A stretch of 64,000 nucleotides of DNA from Nageia nagi (taxonomy: Eukaryota; Pinophyta): NCBI GenBank assembly GCA_050084985.1, contig JBITNC010000002.1, positions 6,076,001 to 6,140,000 of the forward strand, given 5' to 3'. Within the stretch, counting starts at the first letter, position 1; each line of letters begins with the position of its first letter. Below, in pieces: positions 33,421-45,590 of this stretch. A model generated the notes under the pieces. The model searched no databases, was not told the origin of the DNA, and saw nothing but the letters and a program-made list of their open reading frames with translations. Both the position numbers and the translations under genes were made by a program.

Positions 33421-34144
33421 TGTGATGCACCCAAAATGGCCTCTCCCCTTTTGGGATACCCACATTGCAATGTCTAAAATATTTATTTAAATGTGATATG
33501 CTTTGATGATGGAGATGGTGTGCTAGACTTGGAAGAAGATAAATGTTAGTGGGGGCCTCAACACTCTAGTCCCTTAAGGCCCTAGAGTGTGCTCAAAGAG
33601 AAGTGATAAACCTCTTGATGGAATTTAGGCCCCCTATCCCATAATTAAATATGCAATAGAAAATAAGGGAATGCCTACAATGTAATGTGATATGCTCATG
33701 CTATGCTAGGACAATGATAAGATGATAAAAACAAGCTAAACTACCATGAATCTAGCCTAGAAACATACCTCATGCTCATATAAATGCATACAAATGCAAT
33801 AGATAAGGATAAAAGTGCTCTATTGCTCCAAGATAGCTCCATGTGCTCTTTGAAACCTGCAAGAATACTCAAAACCATGTCAAATGGTATGCTAGGGTGT
33901 GGCATGCTTAGGATGGGTTAGTTGGAAATGACTAGGGTGCAAGAACAAGAGAACTAAAAGGAAAGAGAGCCAAGAGAAGAAAGGGAAAATGGATTTGAAA
34001 TAGGCTTTATAGGTCAAGTATTGGACTGGTGGGCTAGCCCTAACCCAACTTATAAAGTCAATAAGGGCTATTATGGGGTGAGACGATAAAGATGATAAGA
34101 CAAAAAATGATGTGGGATGGAAAAATAATTTTGAGGTATCTACA
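33421..34144 (-). repeat. L1 3' LTR
   Basis: 724 bp, plus-strand limits TGTGATGCACCC and GAGGTATCTACA, partner of 38397-39160. It shares GGCCTCTCCCCTTTTGGGAT and many other blocks. Confidence 0.88.
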
Positions 34145-34160
34145 GATGCCCCCTTTTGAG
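34145..34160 (-). promoter_or_regulatory. Polypurine tract of L1
   Basis: Minus-strand CTCAAAAGGGGGCATC abuts the TGTAGATACC start of the 3' LTR, a gypsy-like form. Confidence 0.75.
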
Positions 34161-34526
34161 ATGAATATCGCAAGGTGGGAGAATCAACTCAAAAGTTGTA
34201 AATGAAGATGATGATGATGAAATGATGAAAGGATGAAAAGATAAAATCATAAAAATATAAAATGACAAAATGATAAGGAGATGAAATGATGAGATAATAA
34301 AATGATGATGATCCATGAATAATGATGTTTTGCTAATAGATAAAGAGATGTGGAGGTATGCAAACCTACCAAATGCTAAGGCTATGCCAGGATGCTCATG
34401 ACTCAAGGTGATTCAAGGATGAATTGGCCTTATGCTCAATGGAAATCAAGAGATGATGCTAGCTATGATAAAAATGATGTGTGTACAACATGTTATGATA
34501 AAATAAGTCGATGCAGTCATATCAAG

Positions 34527-34790
34527 GGTACCTATGGCTATAACACCTCATAGTTACAACACTATTATGCGATAACTAGCTAGTATCCCCTACATGATAA
34601 AATATGATACAAGTAAGTACCTATGGCTATAACACCTTGCGGTGTTAACCATATCGTATCGTAACTAGTGAGTACAAAAATGATAAAGATAAAAGATAAT
34701 ATGATTCAAGAGGTACCTATGGATATAACACCTCATGGTGCCAACACTATTGTGTCGTAACTAGTCAATATAAAAATGATAAAAATAAAA
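34527..34790. repeat. About 90-bp imperfect tandem repeats in L1
   Basis: Three copies of a unit containing TACCTATGGCTATAACACCT and a later (T)CGTAACTAGT, at about 34528, 34617 and 34711. Spacing is GATAA-rich. No coding frame. Confidence 0.8.
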
Positions 34791-34824
34791 GATAATAGAT
34801 GATAATAACCATTAAAGTAAATGA

Positions 34825-35400
34825 TCTCTACTTTGCCCCAATAGCTGAAGGGTGCTATATTACATGATTCTTATTTACCTCGACATTCAAAGGGTGAAGG
34901 ATAAAGCAATCATGATGAGAGATGGTTTCAATATATGACATGCCATATAGGATCACCTTGAAAATCTGACCCAAGTATGATTTTAGCACATGATAGGATG
35001 TATAAGATTGAGTCAAAGAGAAGGATCATAAAATGGAACTAAAAAGGCATATTGCACAAATAAGAAACAAAAGCAAATAACCTCTTCTTTGCCATAGTAG
35101 ATGAAGGGTAAATGATAAATGATTCTACTTTTCCCTAGCAGTTGAAGGGTAAAAGAATAACAAAAGATAAAATAAACATAAAAATAAATGATCTCTGCTT
35201 TGCCCCAACAACTAAATGGTGACATGACACATGATTATAATTTGCCCATTAGTCAAGATGATCAATCAAGATGAGAGCTAGTTTTGGCACATAAGAGGCC
35301 ATATAAGATCATCCTAAATAGTCGACCCAAGTTTAGTTTTAGTGCATGATAGGCTATATAAGATTGAGTCCCAGAGAAGGATCGTAGGATCATAGACCTA
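34825..35400. repeat. Second family of internal repeats in L1
   Basis: CTTTGCCCCAATAGCTGAAG and variants recur near 34838, 35087, 35128 and 35198. A longer unit (GATGAGAG ... ATATAAGATTGAGTC ... GAGAAGGATC) recurs at 34914-35035 and 35268-35395. This is non-coding, duplicated internal sequence. Open frames seen here are low-complexity shadows of GAT-rich text. Confidence 0.75.
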
Positions 35401-36343
35401 CCAAGCATTGGACCATAACATACAAGAATATGATGCTCTAACAAAGGATAAGTCAAAGATTCTCAAAAGACAACCTTGCCCCATGCTCAATGGAAAGAAA
35501 GGAAGATGATATGCATGATTAAAAAAGATAAAGATAAGGTCATGAAATATGACCTACCACAAGAATGATAGGATGCCAATGTAATATTGGTGAAAGGGAA
35601 AAAGGTAAAAATCACTAATAAGATGTTGATTGATCATGAAACAAATGCTTGAAGACATGATAATACAAGCTCAAAGAGATGATTGAAAAAAATAAAAGAT
35701 ATGATTATGATAACAAATGATTCACCTAATGAGAGGGGATGGCACAAGACAAAATATAAAAGATATGATGAAGAATAAATGATAAAATATAAAATGATAG
35801 AATGATGATGACATGATTGGTATGACAAGATAAGAGGCACACTTGAAGAAAGTGAAAAAAGATAATGATGAGGGGATAATGATGATGACACGATGGAAGA
35901 GATGAGAGAAAAGAAGGCCTAAGGTGATAAAAAACAAAGATGATAACATGATGATAAGATAGTGTGAGGAGGATACATGCCACACAAGGGAGAAGACAAG
36001 ACTAGTGCTATCAAAAAGTAATGATAAAGATAAGACATGATGGTAGTGGGAGATGAGTGACTACTATCCTACTTCGTAATCTCCACTAGTGGATGATTGC
36101 AAAAGAGGAGTAGGATTTAGTATTGAATCCAAAGATGAAAATATTGTAAAAAAGGTTGATGAAATGATGCAAGTAATGAAGATATGATGCATGTGATGTG
36201 ATAACACCAAAGATAAAATGAAAATATAAAATCAAGGATAAGGAGACCATGTCAAACAAGATGACAAGAGTCATGTATGAACATACAACAATGTTAGTAA
36301 TACAACACAATATAAGAAATTGAAAACCAATGTCTTAGCTCCT

Positions 36344-37036
36344 CTAGGTACATAAGGGATCAAATTCCACACATGTATAGGAATGTGCATGCTCTTCTTG
36401 GGATTTGAGAAATAATGTCCAACAGTTAACCTTAGAGGAGGACCAAGATTGATACCAAACAATAACATAATCAATGCAAGTGATGAAGCATGATGATAAA
36501 TACACAAATGAAGAAGGAAATGACACAGGATGGTTAGGAGATGGAGAGATCACTTGTTGCAAAGGTTGAGACATGATTTGAGCTATTGAAACAAGTGGTG
36601 ATGGGGCAAAAAAAGAAGGTCAAGGATCAAAATGTGAAGGATAATGATGAAGAACCACATCCTAAGGATGAGAAGGAAAGGACATGCTAGGAAAAAAAAT
36701 ATGCTGAAGGATGAATTGTTTAAAGAGTGCAATAAAGGCCTCTTGAACAATAGGATAATAAACAAACCAAATCTTGATGGATGAAGCAAGACCTTTAGGA
36801 AAAGGATGAGACCTAATTTTACTAGCCAATTGGAGACCAAGAGGCATAGTGGCTTGGTGAGGAGAAGAAAGATGAGATGGGGGATGATGAAAGGACTAGA
36901 TAGAATGATGAGAAGGGCTATATACATGAGAGGATGGGGTGGTTGGCCTAAATGAAAGGGGTTGAAAAGCTAAATTTAAGTCTAGGTATTGCTCTTGATC
37001 TTGCTTTAGTTGATAGAATCTAGAGGTAGCTACCAT
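36344..37036 (-). pseudogene. Degraded gag-like frame of L1
   Basis: From ATG at 37036 the minus strand reads MVATSRFYQLKQDQEQYLDL. It then has a Ser/His/Pro-rich stretch, MPLGLQLASKIRSHPFPKGL and IKIWFVYYPIVQEAFIALF, and from 36574 MSQPLQQVISPSPNHPVSF. Three or four stops break it. Its location, the first coding text after the 5' LTR (though about 1.3 kb from it), suggests gag. I see no gag domain hallmark or zinc knuckle, so the call is by position. Confidence 0.35.
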
Positions 37037-38396
37037 GTCCACTTAAGGCCCCCTATAAAATTTTTAAGGTTTAAAAAACCTTAACAATAATGGAACAAAA
37101 TGAATTAACAAAATTATTGCTAATATAATATCCCAAAGATGTCAATTAATGATAAGCAAATAGACACCAAGTTTGATTTTTGATTTTTTTTTAAGTGAAA
37201 TGCAAAACTAATGCATAAACACTCTATATGATGAGATAGAAATGCCTATATGATTATGATGAGATGATTGGTAATATAGTAATGGTGATTTATCTTGATG
37301 TAATTGCTTCTTATTCAATTTGGCTATTATCTTGATTAATGATGATTGATTTTATGGTACATTAACCTCTTGATTAATTTGCCTAAGGCTTGACCTATTC
37401 AAGTATCTAGGGATGAAGGCTAAATCTATAGGAAAAAACCTAGGCTCACATGTGATTAAAATGCAAGGTTAATTGAACAATGATATGTAACTAAGTCAAT
37501 GTAAACTATGAGATTACAACCTTCATAAGATATGATAAAGCATTCCCATCCAAGGATGAAATTTTCACTAATACAAGAAAAAATAAATAAAATAAGCAAT
37601 CCTAGGATGCAAAAAATAAATAAGACTTAATATGAAGCATGAACAAAGAGGGATACAGGCCTAGGGAGCTCCTACTACAAGCTCCTATAACAGACATTAT
37701 ACATGATCTGATTCTAGTTGGTATGCTGCAGATCAGATAGCAATACCAACTAGTGGACCAATCAAACAACTAACCAATTGATCATAGTGGTACCTAGAGA
37801 AATTTAAAAAATAAGTGTCAAAATGAAAAAAAGAAAATTTATTATTACAACCTAAAAGTTAAAGTGCTGGAAGTAGACTTCTGCCACCTAGATATAAGGC
37901 CAAAACTAGACACAAGATAATAAAAGATGAATCTAAGCCTAGCTGATAGACTAAGAGCCTAAAGCAAAGCTAGCCAACACCCTTAGGCCTAAACAATAGA
38001 CAAATTGGTTTACTAAAGATCTAATGAGAATTGGGAGCTAGTAGAGAGTGAACTAGCTAATATATGCAAATACAAATGACCATTGAAGGGTCAACTGGTG
38101 GGGTGCAAAGTGGCTAATGGACCAACTAGTTTCCTAAAGATCAACTACGCTTTGTAAATTAGTTTGCATGAAATCAACTAGTGAATGGATGGGAATGGGG
38201 ACTTCGAGCTTAAAAAAATTGATTCACCTCAGCTCCAAGATGATTCCTTGAAAGAATTAACATGTTTCAATGATGATAAATGATGAAAAATAATAAGAGA
38301 AAGGATAAAAAAATACCCAATAAAAGAGAACGATTTAGAAAACTCCTCCAAGTTGAGTTCAAAGGACAAAGGGAGGTCCTAATATGATTACCATCT

Positions 38397-39160
38397 TGTG
38401 ATGCACCCAAAATGGCCTCTCCCCTTTTGGGATACACATGTTGTAATGTGTAAAATATTGATTCAAATATGATATGCTTTGATGATGGGGATGATGTGCT
38501 AGACCTACAAGAAGACAAATGTTAGTGGGGGCCTCAACTCTCTAGTCCCTTAAGGCCCTAAAGTGCACTTAAAGAGAGGTGATAAACCTCTTTATGGAAT
38601 GTAGGCCCCATATCCTACAATCAAATGGGAAATAGAAAATAAGGTAATGCCTACAATGTAATGTGATATGCTCATGTTATGCTAGGACAAAGATAAGATG
38701 ATAAAAATAAGCTAAACTACCATGAATTTAGCCTTGAAATATACTATATGCTCACACAAATGATAAAAATGAAATAGAAAAGGATACAAGTGCTCCATTG
38801 CTTCAAGATAGCTCCATGTGCTCTCCAACACCTATAAGAATGCTCAAAACCATGTCAAAGGGTGTGCTAGAGTGTGGCATGGCTAGGATGGGTTAGCTAA
38901 AAAATGACTAGAGTGCAAGAGCAAGAGAACTTAGAGGGAAGAGCACCAACAAAAGAGAGGGAAAATAGATTTGAAATAGGATTTGTAGGTCAGATATTAG
39001 ATCAATGGGCTAGTTGAATAACTAGTTGGTTGGTTAGGTAGCCGATGGGATGGTTCTAACCCAACTTATAAAGTCAACAAGGGCTATGATAGGATGACAA
39101 GAAAAAGATTACAAGACACAAATTGATGGGTGATGAAAGGATGATTTTGAGGTATCTACA
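38397..39160 (-). repeat. L1 5' LTR
   Basis: 764 bp, partner of 33421-34144. It has extra sequence near 39010-39060 (TAGTTGGTTGGTTAGG). The sequence inside its U5 end, AGATGGTAATCATATTAGGA on the minus strand, should hold the primer site; I cannot assign the tRNA. Confidence 0.88.
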
Positions 39161-39165
39161 CTTAT

Positions 39166-39720
39166 TCTTCAAAAAAACTAGATTTATAGAGGCATCTATG
39201 ATAAGTTATTGACATAGTGCTTTTCCATTAATGAAATTTATTGTCCTTACCTTCACATCATATTGATTGATCTTGGCAATCCATATGACTCTACATTCTC
39301 CAAGTTCTCCTTGTAGTATATAGTTTCTTATATATGGGTGATTTTTTAGTACTAACACCTTTCTTTAAGATATAAAATATTTGAGTTTATTAAGTACATC
39401 CATAATGACATCCACATATTTCTCAATTAAAGTATATATTTCTTCATGATCATGTAGAGTCTTACTGAAGAAGGTTATTGGATATTCTTCATTATTATCT
39501 CCCTTTTAAGTTAGAATAATTATGATACTTTTTTCTACCCCATAGGCATATAAAATGAATTCTTTGCTAAAATCTAGGTTTTTAAGAATCAATGCCCTCA
39601 TTATTGCCAACTTGATCTTCTCAAAAGCTTCTTTTATTTTAGAGGACCAATGGAATGGTATTTATTTCTTTAGCATCTTCATGAATGGCCTTATGATTTC
39701 AGTGAAGTATTGAATGAATC
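39166..39720 (-). pseudogene. Gypsy RNase H of G-outer
   Basis: Minus strand text from about 39650: AFEKIKLAIMRALILKNLDF, SKEFILYAYGVEKSIIIILT, then EEYPITFFSKTLHDHEEIYT and LIEKYVDVIMDVLNKLKYF. This is the RNase H/RT-thumb region of Tat/Athila-like gypsy elements. It is cut by the L1 insertion at 39161 and continues towards integrase at 33415. Several stops. Confidence 0.75.
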
Positions 39721-39759
39721 TTGTTACAAAATTAACTTGCACTAAGTATGATTAAAGAG

Positions 39760-40460
39760 ATTTATTATTGGAAGGCAAGTTTGACTTAGAGATAACACTT
39801 ACCTACTATGGGTCAATCAAACATCCTTCTTTGGAAATTATATGTCCCAAAAACTTCTCTTCTTCCATAGCAAAGATGGATTCCTTAGGATTTAATGACA
39901 TCCTAAAATTTTTGCACTTTAGGACCACTTGCTAGAGGTGTTGTAGGTGATATTTTGTTTGGTGAGAGAACACTATCATATCATCTAAATAAACAAGGAT
40001 AGTATTGTTTACCAACTTTCCAAATGCATGATCCATTACTCTTTGAAAAGTGGTTCTAGAATTAGATAAAATAAAGGGAATAATCTAGAATGTAAAGGTT
40101 CCCCACTTTGCAATGAAAATCATTTTGTATTGGTCTTCATACCTTAACCATACCTAATTATAACTAAAGAATTTATCAATTAAGGAGAAATATTCTGCAT
40201 GGATAATAATATGAAAAATTTGCTCCATTGGTAGCAAGGGATATTTTTCCTTCAAGAATGCCTTGTTTAGGCTCCAAAAATCTACATATAGTCCTATATA
40301 TCCATTCTTCTTCCTTAGCAAGACTAGATTTTTCAAACAAGTTGAGTGTTTGATTCGGTAGATGATAATGGCATTGAAGAGTTTTAAACACTTCTTGCTT
40401 CAAAGTCATCTCAATCAAGGGATTGAATAGTCTATGCTTTTTCCACACTAGCTTTGCATC
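39760..40460 (-). pseudogene. Gypsy reverse transcriptase of G-outer
   Basis: The open piece 40336-40154 has NLVLLRKKNGYIGLYVDFWS and LNKAFLKEKYPLLPMEQIF. Next come YEDQYKMIFIAKWGTFTF, SNSRTTFQRVMDHAFGKLVN and the active site YLDDMIVFS (YLDD at 39991-39980), then FLGH. Spacing is right for a gypsy RT. Stops and a frame change after GTFTF show decay. Confidence 0.85.
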
Positions 40461-40469
40461 ATCAACTAA

Positions 40470-41490
40470 ATCTATTATGTGCTAAATGATATCCTTGTCA
40501 TAAAGCTTTAGGTCATCATATGACCAATCTTCGATCTTAGAAAATTATTTGCATAATTCCATAATCCTTGTTATTTCTTCTAGGCTATTATATTTTCCAA
40601 TCTTTAGGACTTTCTTGGTAGATATTTATACATCTCTAAAGGCCTTTTCTTGGATTACTAACCCTTTTCTCCTTATACACCATTCTTGATTAACATTTTT
40701 CTTAAAATAAATTAAACCTTTGGGTAATGTATTATTTTATAATTGAAATATGATATCTTGATCGTGGTAAGGTTACTCTATAGCTTTAGAGTCCCAACAT
40801 AGAATCTATCCAGTCAAAAATTTATTTATATTCTTATCATCATTAAATACTTGCCAAAATATTTATTATATAGAACTAATGGCTTGTATATTACCTTCAC
40901 AACTTTTCACCTAAAACAATATTCAATTGGATTAAATTTTTATCCCCTTTGAGCCAATGTATTAACTTCTGCATTCTAAATCCTAGGGATGGATATGTAG
41001 TTAACAACATAAAAATTTTCAAATAGGTTCCAAGATCTATTTTTTTTATGCTATTAAGTGATGGTAATTGGATGAGCACTTATTAGTTAGCTAGTTGATT
41101 ACTCACTCTAAATATTTGGATGCATTATACACTCATCTTTGTAGCTTGTTCTAGTCCTAGACATATTGCTTCATACTCAACTACATTATTGGTGGGATTC
41201 AAAGTAAAATAGAACATAATTTTATTCACTCATTCTATAGGATATTTCAATACTACCCCTACTTCTAATTTGGCTTTAGATTTGGCTCCATCAGAATACA
41301 TATCCCAAACATGTTAACCTGTAAGTTGATGTTGAGTTAGAGATGATATGGAAATTTTTTCATTCAATGATAATATAGTTCTTGAGTTATACCTCATCTA
41401 TTGAATTTAGGAAATTAATGGTATTCTCATCTTCAATATGTAGTTCCTCAATAAATTTTTTAAGATCTTATTATCTGCAGTACACCATGT
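40470..41490 (-). other. Weakly readable stretch between protease and RT of G-outer
   Basis: About 1 kb where the linker of the gypsy polyprotein should lie. Only scattered minus frames (41079-40897) can be read and none matches a domain I know. Confidence 0.4.
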
Positions 41491-41499
41491 TTACCTAAT

Positions 41500-42010
41500 A
41501 CATATTTTCTATATGGAAATAATACATAGATATATTAAAAATTTTAACTTGCTATTATTTTCATGGGATCATGTAATCCATGGCTAGGTAATCCCCAAGA
41601 TTAGTAGTGAACTCTTTGAATAAGAAAAATCCAAATAGGGGTGTTAAATCTACCACTATTATGTCTTGGATCATTGATAGTTTCATGCATTTATGTAATC
41701 TCATTCCTACATGTTTTACTACTTTGATTATTTTTACATTCATCCCATCAATATTTAGAATCCCATTTTAACTTATTGTACATTCCAAGAGCATCACATT
41801 TGCAATCTTCTTAGGTATGATAGTGGTTGAAGCTACAAAGTCAATCATACAATTATGCACCACATAATCCTCTATTTGTAAAGATATTTAGAAAGGAGGA
41901 GGTATGATTTTTACCATTCCTTGTAATTTATTAGTCACATCTAAGTTACAATTAGACATATCTATCCCCTTATTTAAGGAGAATAAGGCTTCTTTGAGAA
42001 GTTCTATTTT
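41500..42010 (-). pseudogene. Gypsy protease of G-outer
   Basis: Minus strand: VVHNCMIDFVASTTIIPKKI near 41870-41800 corresponds to the retroviral-type protease site. Its catalytic D-S/T-G-A reads IDFVAS, so the active site is altered. Then, in the open frame 41743-41561, comes VDLTPLFGFFLFKEFTTNLG and YLAMDYMIP. The latter resembles the conserved segment after protease in Tat/Athila elements. Confidence 0.65.
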
Positions 42011-42029
42011 CTCAAAAATGTACAATGCA

Positions 42030-42640
42030 TAAAATAGAGAAACCCTAGAGGCAATCCTTTTTTAGTTCTTTAATAATGTTGTAAGGATTTAGGATTAAAT
42101 CCCTACTATCCTTTTCCAAAAACTCTTATGAAATTATTGATATGATTCTTCTTTGTGTGCCCAGGTTAATGATGGGAACCAAAATATCCTAGTATCTTTC
42201 TCTCTTTCATCAATGAATTACTATTTTTCTTTAACAGACTCAATTCTACTACTTTCAAAAGTCTTTAGAGTTTTATGTTTAATTGGATCCTTGGAAGCCT
42301 CCATTGATTTTAATTTCAAAGGTGCTTGAGTAGTCTCTTTTGGAGGGATTTGATTTGATAATGAAGCTAAAAAATCTAGGCTTTCTTTATATGGATTCTT
42401 ATAACTCCTTATTTCTATAGTAAAAATGCTAATATCAACCAAATTTATATTTGGTTTTGGGGCCTAAAACTTCATGCATTCATAGGTGATCCCTCCATTA
42501 GCCACCATATGAGATTGATAATTATATGTGGGGAATGATTCTTGAAAATGAGGATCATTGCAAGCTATACACCAGTCTAGAATTTGGGCATCCTAGGCCT
42601 ATGGTGATATATGAACTCTTTCCTACTTTGGGTGGAGGTA
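42030..42640 (-). pseudogene. C-terminal gag remnant of G-outer
   Basis: Minus strand: WCIACNDPHFQESFP (about 42590-42550) looks like a gag zinc knuckle with the last cysteine replaced. It is followed by NYQSHMVANGGITYECMKF and the frame 42442-42221 (SYKNPYKESLDFLASLSNQI, then a Lys-rich stretch). The main gag domain that should lie above 42640 is not readable. Plus-strand coding text begins at 42858 instead. Confidence 0.5.
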
Positions 42641-42857
42641 GTTGTTCTTTTATAGCACAAGGAAATATTCTTTATTATTCACCATAAAATCATGAATTTA
42701 TATTCAAGGTGGTAACCTAATTAGTCATACTCCTGAGCATAGCTTTGAGTTCATTGATCTCTGTCTACATACAACTTTCCCCTTGAGTTTGTGTTCTTGA
42801 GGGGGGTTCCAATAAAGTAAGAGATACATTAGGTACCAAAAGAGCTAATCTTATGCG

Positions 42858-43680
42858 TTGATATGGAAATTGATTTATTGTTTTTTTCATTATGGAGTTT
42901 CTAATAAATGGGTGAAGTACTCTAGGTATATTAGTGAGGAGGGAGCAAATGAGGTTAACAATATTTGGTTCTCTTCAGGGAATATGACATATAGGGTAAA
43001 AGAATTGATTCTACTTGAAAGTTTACCCCTAGTGATTAGTGATGATTTAGATACTACTAATACTCTGTATAGTTTTAGTAAGGTTGTATCTCTAAACATC
43101 TCAATTTTCAATTCTAAATTAGTTGAGAAAGCCCTCAAGAAATACATGTATGCAATTGATATTAGGGGATTAACTTAAGTTGGGATTCTGATCCAAGTAT
43201 TACCAAAATGGATATTGAAATTAGTGATAGACACTTGTGCATGCCATTGGATCATGGTGAAATAAGTAAAAAGAGAATAAAAATCTCATATTTCATCAAA
43301 TTATTTGATAAAAGGTTCGATTAGTTTTCGTAAGTGGTGATAGAGTTATTCAACATATATATGTACAACTCTTATATTTTTCTTTTGAAATACTGAGCTA
43401 GCAATCCCACCATCACTTTATATTATATAATATTATGTGTTTTACTGATGTAAATCACATTAATATAATGGTTATAGGTCATCTATCTAGTACTATCATA
43501 GTTTGAGAGAGACTTCTAAGAATTGGATGGAATGGATACCAGATTGGTCAAATTCAATGGACCTATAGTATTCCATTGTAGGTAAGTTTGGGTTGTTTCT
43601 TGAGAAACTATTATGGATACCATATTAAATAATGGAAGAAAAGCTCAACAAAGATGTTTTAATTGAACCAATATGTCAAT
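42858..43680 (+). pseudogene. Unknown plus-strand coding-like tract
   Basis: An open frame 42858-43178 (106 residues) includes GVSNKWVKYSRYISEEGANE and YRVKELILLESLPLVISDDL. Coding-like text continues past its stop in other frames with SITKMDIEISDRHLCMPLDH, FVSGDRVIQHIYVQLLYFSF and, near 43530-43660, NWMEWIPDWSNSMDL, KFGLFLEKLLWIPY and EEKLNKDVLIEPICQLET. It runs opposite to G-outer, between its gag remnant and 5' LTR. No known family is recognised. It may be a captured host gene, a piece of another element's antisense gene, or part of an unrecognised insertion. A minus frame at 42890-43147 overlaps and is treated as the shadow. Confidence 0.4.
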
Positions 43681-43899
43681 TAGAGACTTAGTCTTTTTGA
43701 TATCTTTCTTCCCTTTTGGAATAAGTTCATAAAACTTGGGAAGATATTTACATGCCTTTTCCTAATATCTTGTAAACATGAACTCAAGTAAATTTTGTAA
43801 ATTTTATCTTACTAATGATTTCTTTCCCAAATTTGATTACATTTGAGATGGTAGCAATAAACACAACTAACCTTGCTTTGTGGAGTCACCAATTTAAGA

Positions 43900-45590
43900 T
43901 ACTTATAGATATTATATATTTGGAAATGGGTGGTATGCGATCCCATTGAGCATGCTAGAAAAGTAACTATTGATAGAGATTGTGTAATATTCATATGCTC
44001 ATATCGTAATTAATTGAGTCATTAAGTATGAACCAATTTTCACAATTCAACCTCTAGTATGAAGGTCAATACCTTATCTATTCGGCCAAAGTACTCTCAG
44101 GGTAGGGTCTATTACACTACTATTTATAAGCTTAGGGTGCAAGAAAGAGATAAAAGATAAGAGTATAGGAAAGTGATTAAAATGGATATCCTTGACTAGT
44201 GTGAACTTCCTTAAGAGAAATGATTAGAAGGAAATACAAATTAATAACCATAAATTATATCACCTTAATTAGTAATCCTAGCTAGATATAACACTAATAG
44301 ATGCTAACCTAATATTCATCCATGAATCTACAGAGCATACACAAGCATACACAACTATTTAAGCACATACATAAACAAATAATTGATGAAAGGTCAAACA
44401 TGTCATAACTATATTCATAAAATAACCTTAGTAACATTATAAAGGGTAAACACTTAAATGTTTAACCTCTATTTAATTTAATTACCTCATATTCATAGGT
44501 AGAATTGCATCAAAATAATTTGATTAAACTTAAGCTTTAACTACTACTAATAGCTGTCAATAGATTACATCAAAGCTAGAATTTAAAGAAAATTAGAATT
44601 AAAGCTTGGAGAATTCCTTCAAAACCCTAAAGTATTCCCTTAATGTAGTATGCATAGTTTTACTAATTTGATTATGCTCTCTCACTATTCATCTCCTTAG
44701 GCTAACTCTTTTAATGATTTCTATCACTGTAAATTTCTCTTCTTCATTCAAGGTCACATTAGGGACATCACCAAGTGAGTTTACTAGCCATTCGATCCTT
44801 TGTATCTTTGATCATGGCTTAAATTTGACTTCTTCCTCTTTACCAGATATCAAATTCCCTATTTGATAACATTATCATTCTCTTCTACCTATAATTAGTA
44901 CAAAACTAATTGTCTTAACTCTATTGATATCATCTCTTTAGCTTATTGATCATCTAAGCCTTTGCATTTCATCTTTTCTTTCATATCCTAGTTCTAAATC
45001 CTTATTAGATGTTGGAATTGATGTTGTTAATGTTATTCTCTTTCAATCCTTGAAATTAGTTACAATTTTAGTTATGTGGTTCAAGTGACATCACTCTTCT
45101 TATTGCTTTAGTTATTTATTTACTATTTCACTAGACATGCCTCCTTACGGTAGGTGCTGATGTCATTTTGGAGGAACTCCTTGACCCTTTCTTATTTTTG
45201 TTCACCAACCCTACTTCTTTCCTTGACTGACATCATTCCTCACTTCCTCCTAGAATTAAACATTTTGGGAGCCCTTGATGTCAACACCTTATTATGCCTT
45301 TCCAATGATCAATTTGCCTTGCATTATTTATCTATCCTTCACTTATCGATTGTTGACATCACTACTTGTACACTCCCAATATTAGAGCATTTTAATACCT
45401 TTTACTTATTTGGTACTTTGGTTATTCTTATTGCTAATTTCAACATCCAAAACTGCTCTTACTCCTTATGTTTAAGATTTGAATAAGTCTTGATAAAGGT
45501 TTCTATGGTACATACTTAATAATTTTATACTTAAGTCCTTGAAATAATATATATATATATAACATAAAAATGTTCTATTTTAGTATATAA
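43900..45590 (-). repeat. 5' LTR of G-outer (low end approximate)
   Basis: 44583-45590 aligns along its length to 10-1101. The part below 44583 has no visible partner because the partner runs off the window. On the minus strand TTGGTGACTCCACA near 43890 looks like the sequence just inside a gypsy U5 end, so the LTR probably ends near 43900. The other end is near TTTTAGTATAT (45590). Short frames at 45154-45486 are LTR-internal. Confidence 0.6.

Larger units (their letters stand above)
33421..39160 (-). mobile_element. Large non-autonomous LTR element L1
   Basis: Direct LTRs 33421-34144 and 38397-39160 (about 85-88% identical) flank 4.25 kb without any RT, RNase H or integrase text. Flanks CTTCT (33416-33420) and CTTAT (39161-39165) are a 5-bp duplication with one change. 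A polypurine tract beside the left LTR gives minus orientation. The interior has a degraded gag-like frame and tandem repeats. It interrupts G-outer between RNase H and integrase. Its LTR start (TGTAGATACC) resembles G1's. It fits the LARD class (large retrotransposon derivative). Confidence 0.85.

Noticed and set aside
34527-35400. Regularly spaced repeats that might be taken for a CRISPR-like array
   Set aside because: Units are imperfect, of different lengths and lie within a plant LTR element; CRISPR arrays do not occur in plant nuclear DNA.
33892-36985. Many minus frames rich in Ser, His, Ile and Phe
   Set aside because: They are shadows of GATGA- and GATAA-rich low-complexity sequence in L1. 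Several overlap in different frames and none has a domain. Only the text from 37036 to 36344 was kept, with low confidence.
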